A program made the translations under genes and the position numbers. From Acholoe squamosa (Eukaryota; Annelida; Polychaeta; Phyllodocida; Polynoidae): 64,000 nt of DNA. The notes below the pieces were generated by a model. That model worked only from the letters and a program-made list of their open reading frames with translations, did no database searches and was not told the origin of the DNA. Below are positions 62,940 to 64,000 of this stretch, one piece after another (position 1 is the stretch's first letter; the number at the start of each line of letters is the position of its first letter). The stretch is taken from positions 106,867,669 to 106,931,668 of the forward strand of contig OX439036.1 in the NCBI GenBank assembly GCA_949317995.1, given 5' to 3'.

Positions 62940-63184
62940 TGAATCTACATTTACACAATCTGCATGAGGTGACTACTGTCTCCCATACATTCTAACCCAG
63001 CCTAACCCACCCCGCTGTATACAGCCTATAGGGGCAGTATCAGAATACTGACATGAATAAATGAGCACACATATAAACACAGTTTACATACATTTGTATC
63101 TACACTTATAGAGATGGGGAGGTGGAATAGGGCCTCAGGGGGACAGGCGGACAATGGGGGTATCTACCTATTATAGGGCCTAGC
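62940..63184. other. Unassigned intergenic DNA
   Basis: No feature recognised. Confidence 0.3.
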
Positions 63185-63432
63185 TCTTTTAAAGGCCGCT
63201 GATGTAGGAGTGCATCATGTCTATGGGTCGTCACGATGCACCAATGAAGTGCTGGTTAGCAGACTCACCAGCACTTCATTAGAGCATCATGACGACCCTC
63301 TGGGACTGTTTCAATCCTGGTAGAGTCAGCATGATGCATTTATATCCTGCGAGTTACTCACCAGGGCTGTATGCATGTATCACGGCGACTAATGGGTATG
63401 ATGCATTAATGAGTCAGTGGCCCTTAAAGGAC
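63185..63432 (+). mobile_element. FB foldback element, two arms
   Basis: CTTTTAAAGGCCGCTGATGT and CAGTGGCCCTTAAAGG ends. Arm A (CACCAATGAAGTGCTGGTTA ... CACCAGCACTTCATTAGAGC) and a decayed arm B (about 63333-63390). TTAA lost on both sides. Confidence 0.8.
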
Positions 63433-63574
63433 TAGGAGCTCTGGGTAAGGGGTGTCGGTGGGAGGGGGGACCCCTGGGATTAGCCAGACATGATGAGGCA
63501 TATTGGTGGAACAGGTGAGAGGAGGTGGCTGGATTGGGAGAGCAGGGAGATATTGAAATATATTTTGTATGTGT

Positions 63575-63638
<64 letters not shown>

Positions 63639-63792
63639 AGAGAGAGGACAGACATACAGAAAGACACACAGACAAAGAGACAGAGAGACAAAGAGAGGCA
63701 GAGAGAGAGAGACAGACAGAGCGAGAGACAGACAGACAGAGACAAAGGGGCACAGAAAGAGAGAGACAAAGAGACACAGGCAGATAAAGATT

Positions 63793-63832
<40 letters not shown>
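63575..63832. repeat. (GA)n microsatellites flanking a purine-rich (GACA)-like tract
   Basis: Pure GA at about 63575-63636 and 63797-63831, with an imperfect GAGACAGACAGAGACAAAG tract between. Long Arg-Glu frames on plus and Ser-Leu frames on minus are compositional artefacts. Confidence 0.95.
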
Positions 63833-63833
<1 letters not shown>

Positions 63834-64000
63834 AATGTGTCTAGAGATTGATAAGGCTAAGTTGAGGATGATACCCTTTTCGTGTCCTGCATCAGAAAAA
63901 AATATAAATACATAGGAATGAAATAATGGGAGGGAAATGAGGGAATACAGGAAAAGAAAACGATTGATTGGAAATGTGGATAAATGATGGTTGGTTACCT
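63833..64000. other. Unassigned window end
   Basis: No feature recognised. Confidence 0.3.

Noticed and set aside
63389..63915. Long Arg-Glu and Ser-Leu frames
   Set aside because: Produced by (GA)n microsatellites read on each strand.

Overview
This window is non-coding, repeat-saturated nuclear DNA from a multicellular animal, most likely a marine invertebrate (lancelet, hemichordate, echinoderm or mollusc type; I cannot resolve which). The reasons are: no dense long ORFs, no operon-like spacing, a 5'-truncated LINE reverse-transcriptase tail, short retroposons whose 3' ends carry GGCGTTAAAC or GGACGTAAAAC plus a short simple tail, long (AT)n and (GA)n microsatellites, and many families of non-autonomous inverted-repeat DNA transposons. 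I find no complete protein-coding gene. The only candidate host exon is at 20944-21145 (ending at a consensus splice donor), and it is weak. The only recognisable protein-family match is the LINE fragment at 661-1431.

The dominant feature is one family of TTAA-flanked foldback elements, about 32 recognisable copies in 64 kb (called FB here). A full copy is about 230-250 bp. It has outer inverted ends (CCCTTTAAGGGCCGCTGATG and complement) enclosing two further perfect or near-perfect hairpins: arm A, built on CCAATGAAGTGCTGGCGAG, and arm B, built on GAATGCAGCCCTGGCGAG. The single strand would fold into a cloverleaf with two or three stems. The TTAA duplications and CCC ends suggest piggyBac-type mobilisation. 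Copies differ in arm number (one to three arms) and occur in both orientations.

Other families seen, in order of first appearance: LINE remnant (661-1700); a GTTTCCAGTTAC inverted-repeat element (3137-3372); TAAGCGCC elements (M4: 7210, 12759, 37840, 44892, 55140, 56290); CACTGTAAA-ended elements (M3: 7861, 10625, 14137, 23714, 37902, 48141, 48465); CAGTGGCGG-ended elements (M1: 9359, 13616, 22285, 26641, 61673); CGTAGGAA-ended elements (M2: 9648, 62582); a ~178-bp retroposon (S1: 34499, 43074, 60621, partial at 11336) with perfect 10-13 bp target duplications; a ~550-bp retroposon (S2: 33402, partial at 16670); a composite foldback element (33245-34175 and 58350-58745); and single inverted-repeat elements at 25774, 29387, 47501 and 58081.

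Region by region: 1-9 kb holds LINE debris, FB copies and a degenerate ~190-bp tandem array; 9-15 kb mixed DNA elements and a tRNA-like sequence; 15.4-16.1 kb a 63-bp minisatellite; 17-21 kb old degenerate duplications and the candidate exon; 21.5-26.9 kb FB-rich with a 374-bp tandem duplication and an exactly dissectable nested insertion; 29.4-30.5 kb an AT-rich element; 32-40 kb FB, S1, S2 and foldback elements; 41-46 kb C-rich DNA, M4 and a 42-bp-arm hairpin; 45.6-46.8 kb two larger TTAA-bounded blocks; 47-50 kb several inverted-repeat elements; 51.3-54.9 kb degenerate tandem arrays; 55-64 kb FB, foldback, S1, M1, M2 and microsatellites. Nested insertions allow a relative chronology. All family assignments above the sequence level (piggyBac, hAT, Tc1/mariner) are inferences from ends and target duplications, since no transposase is present.
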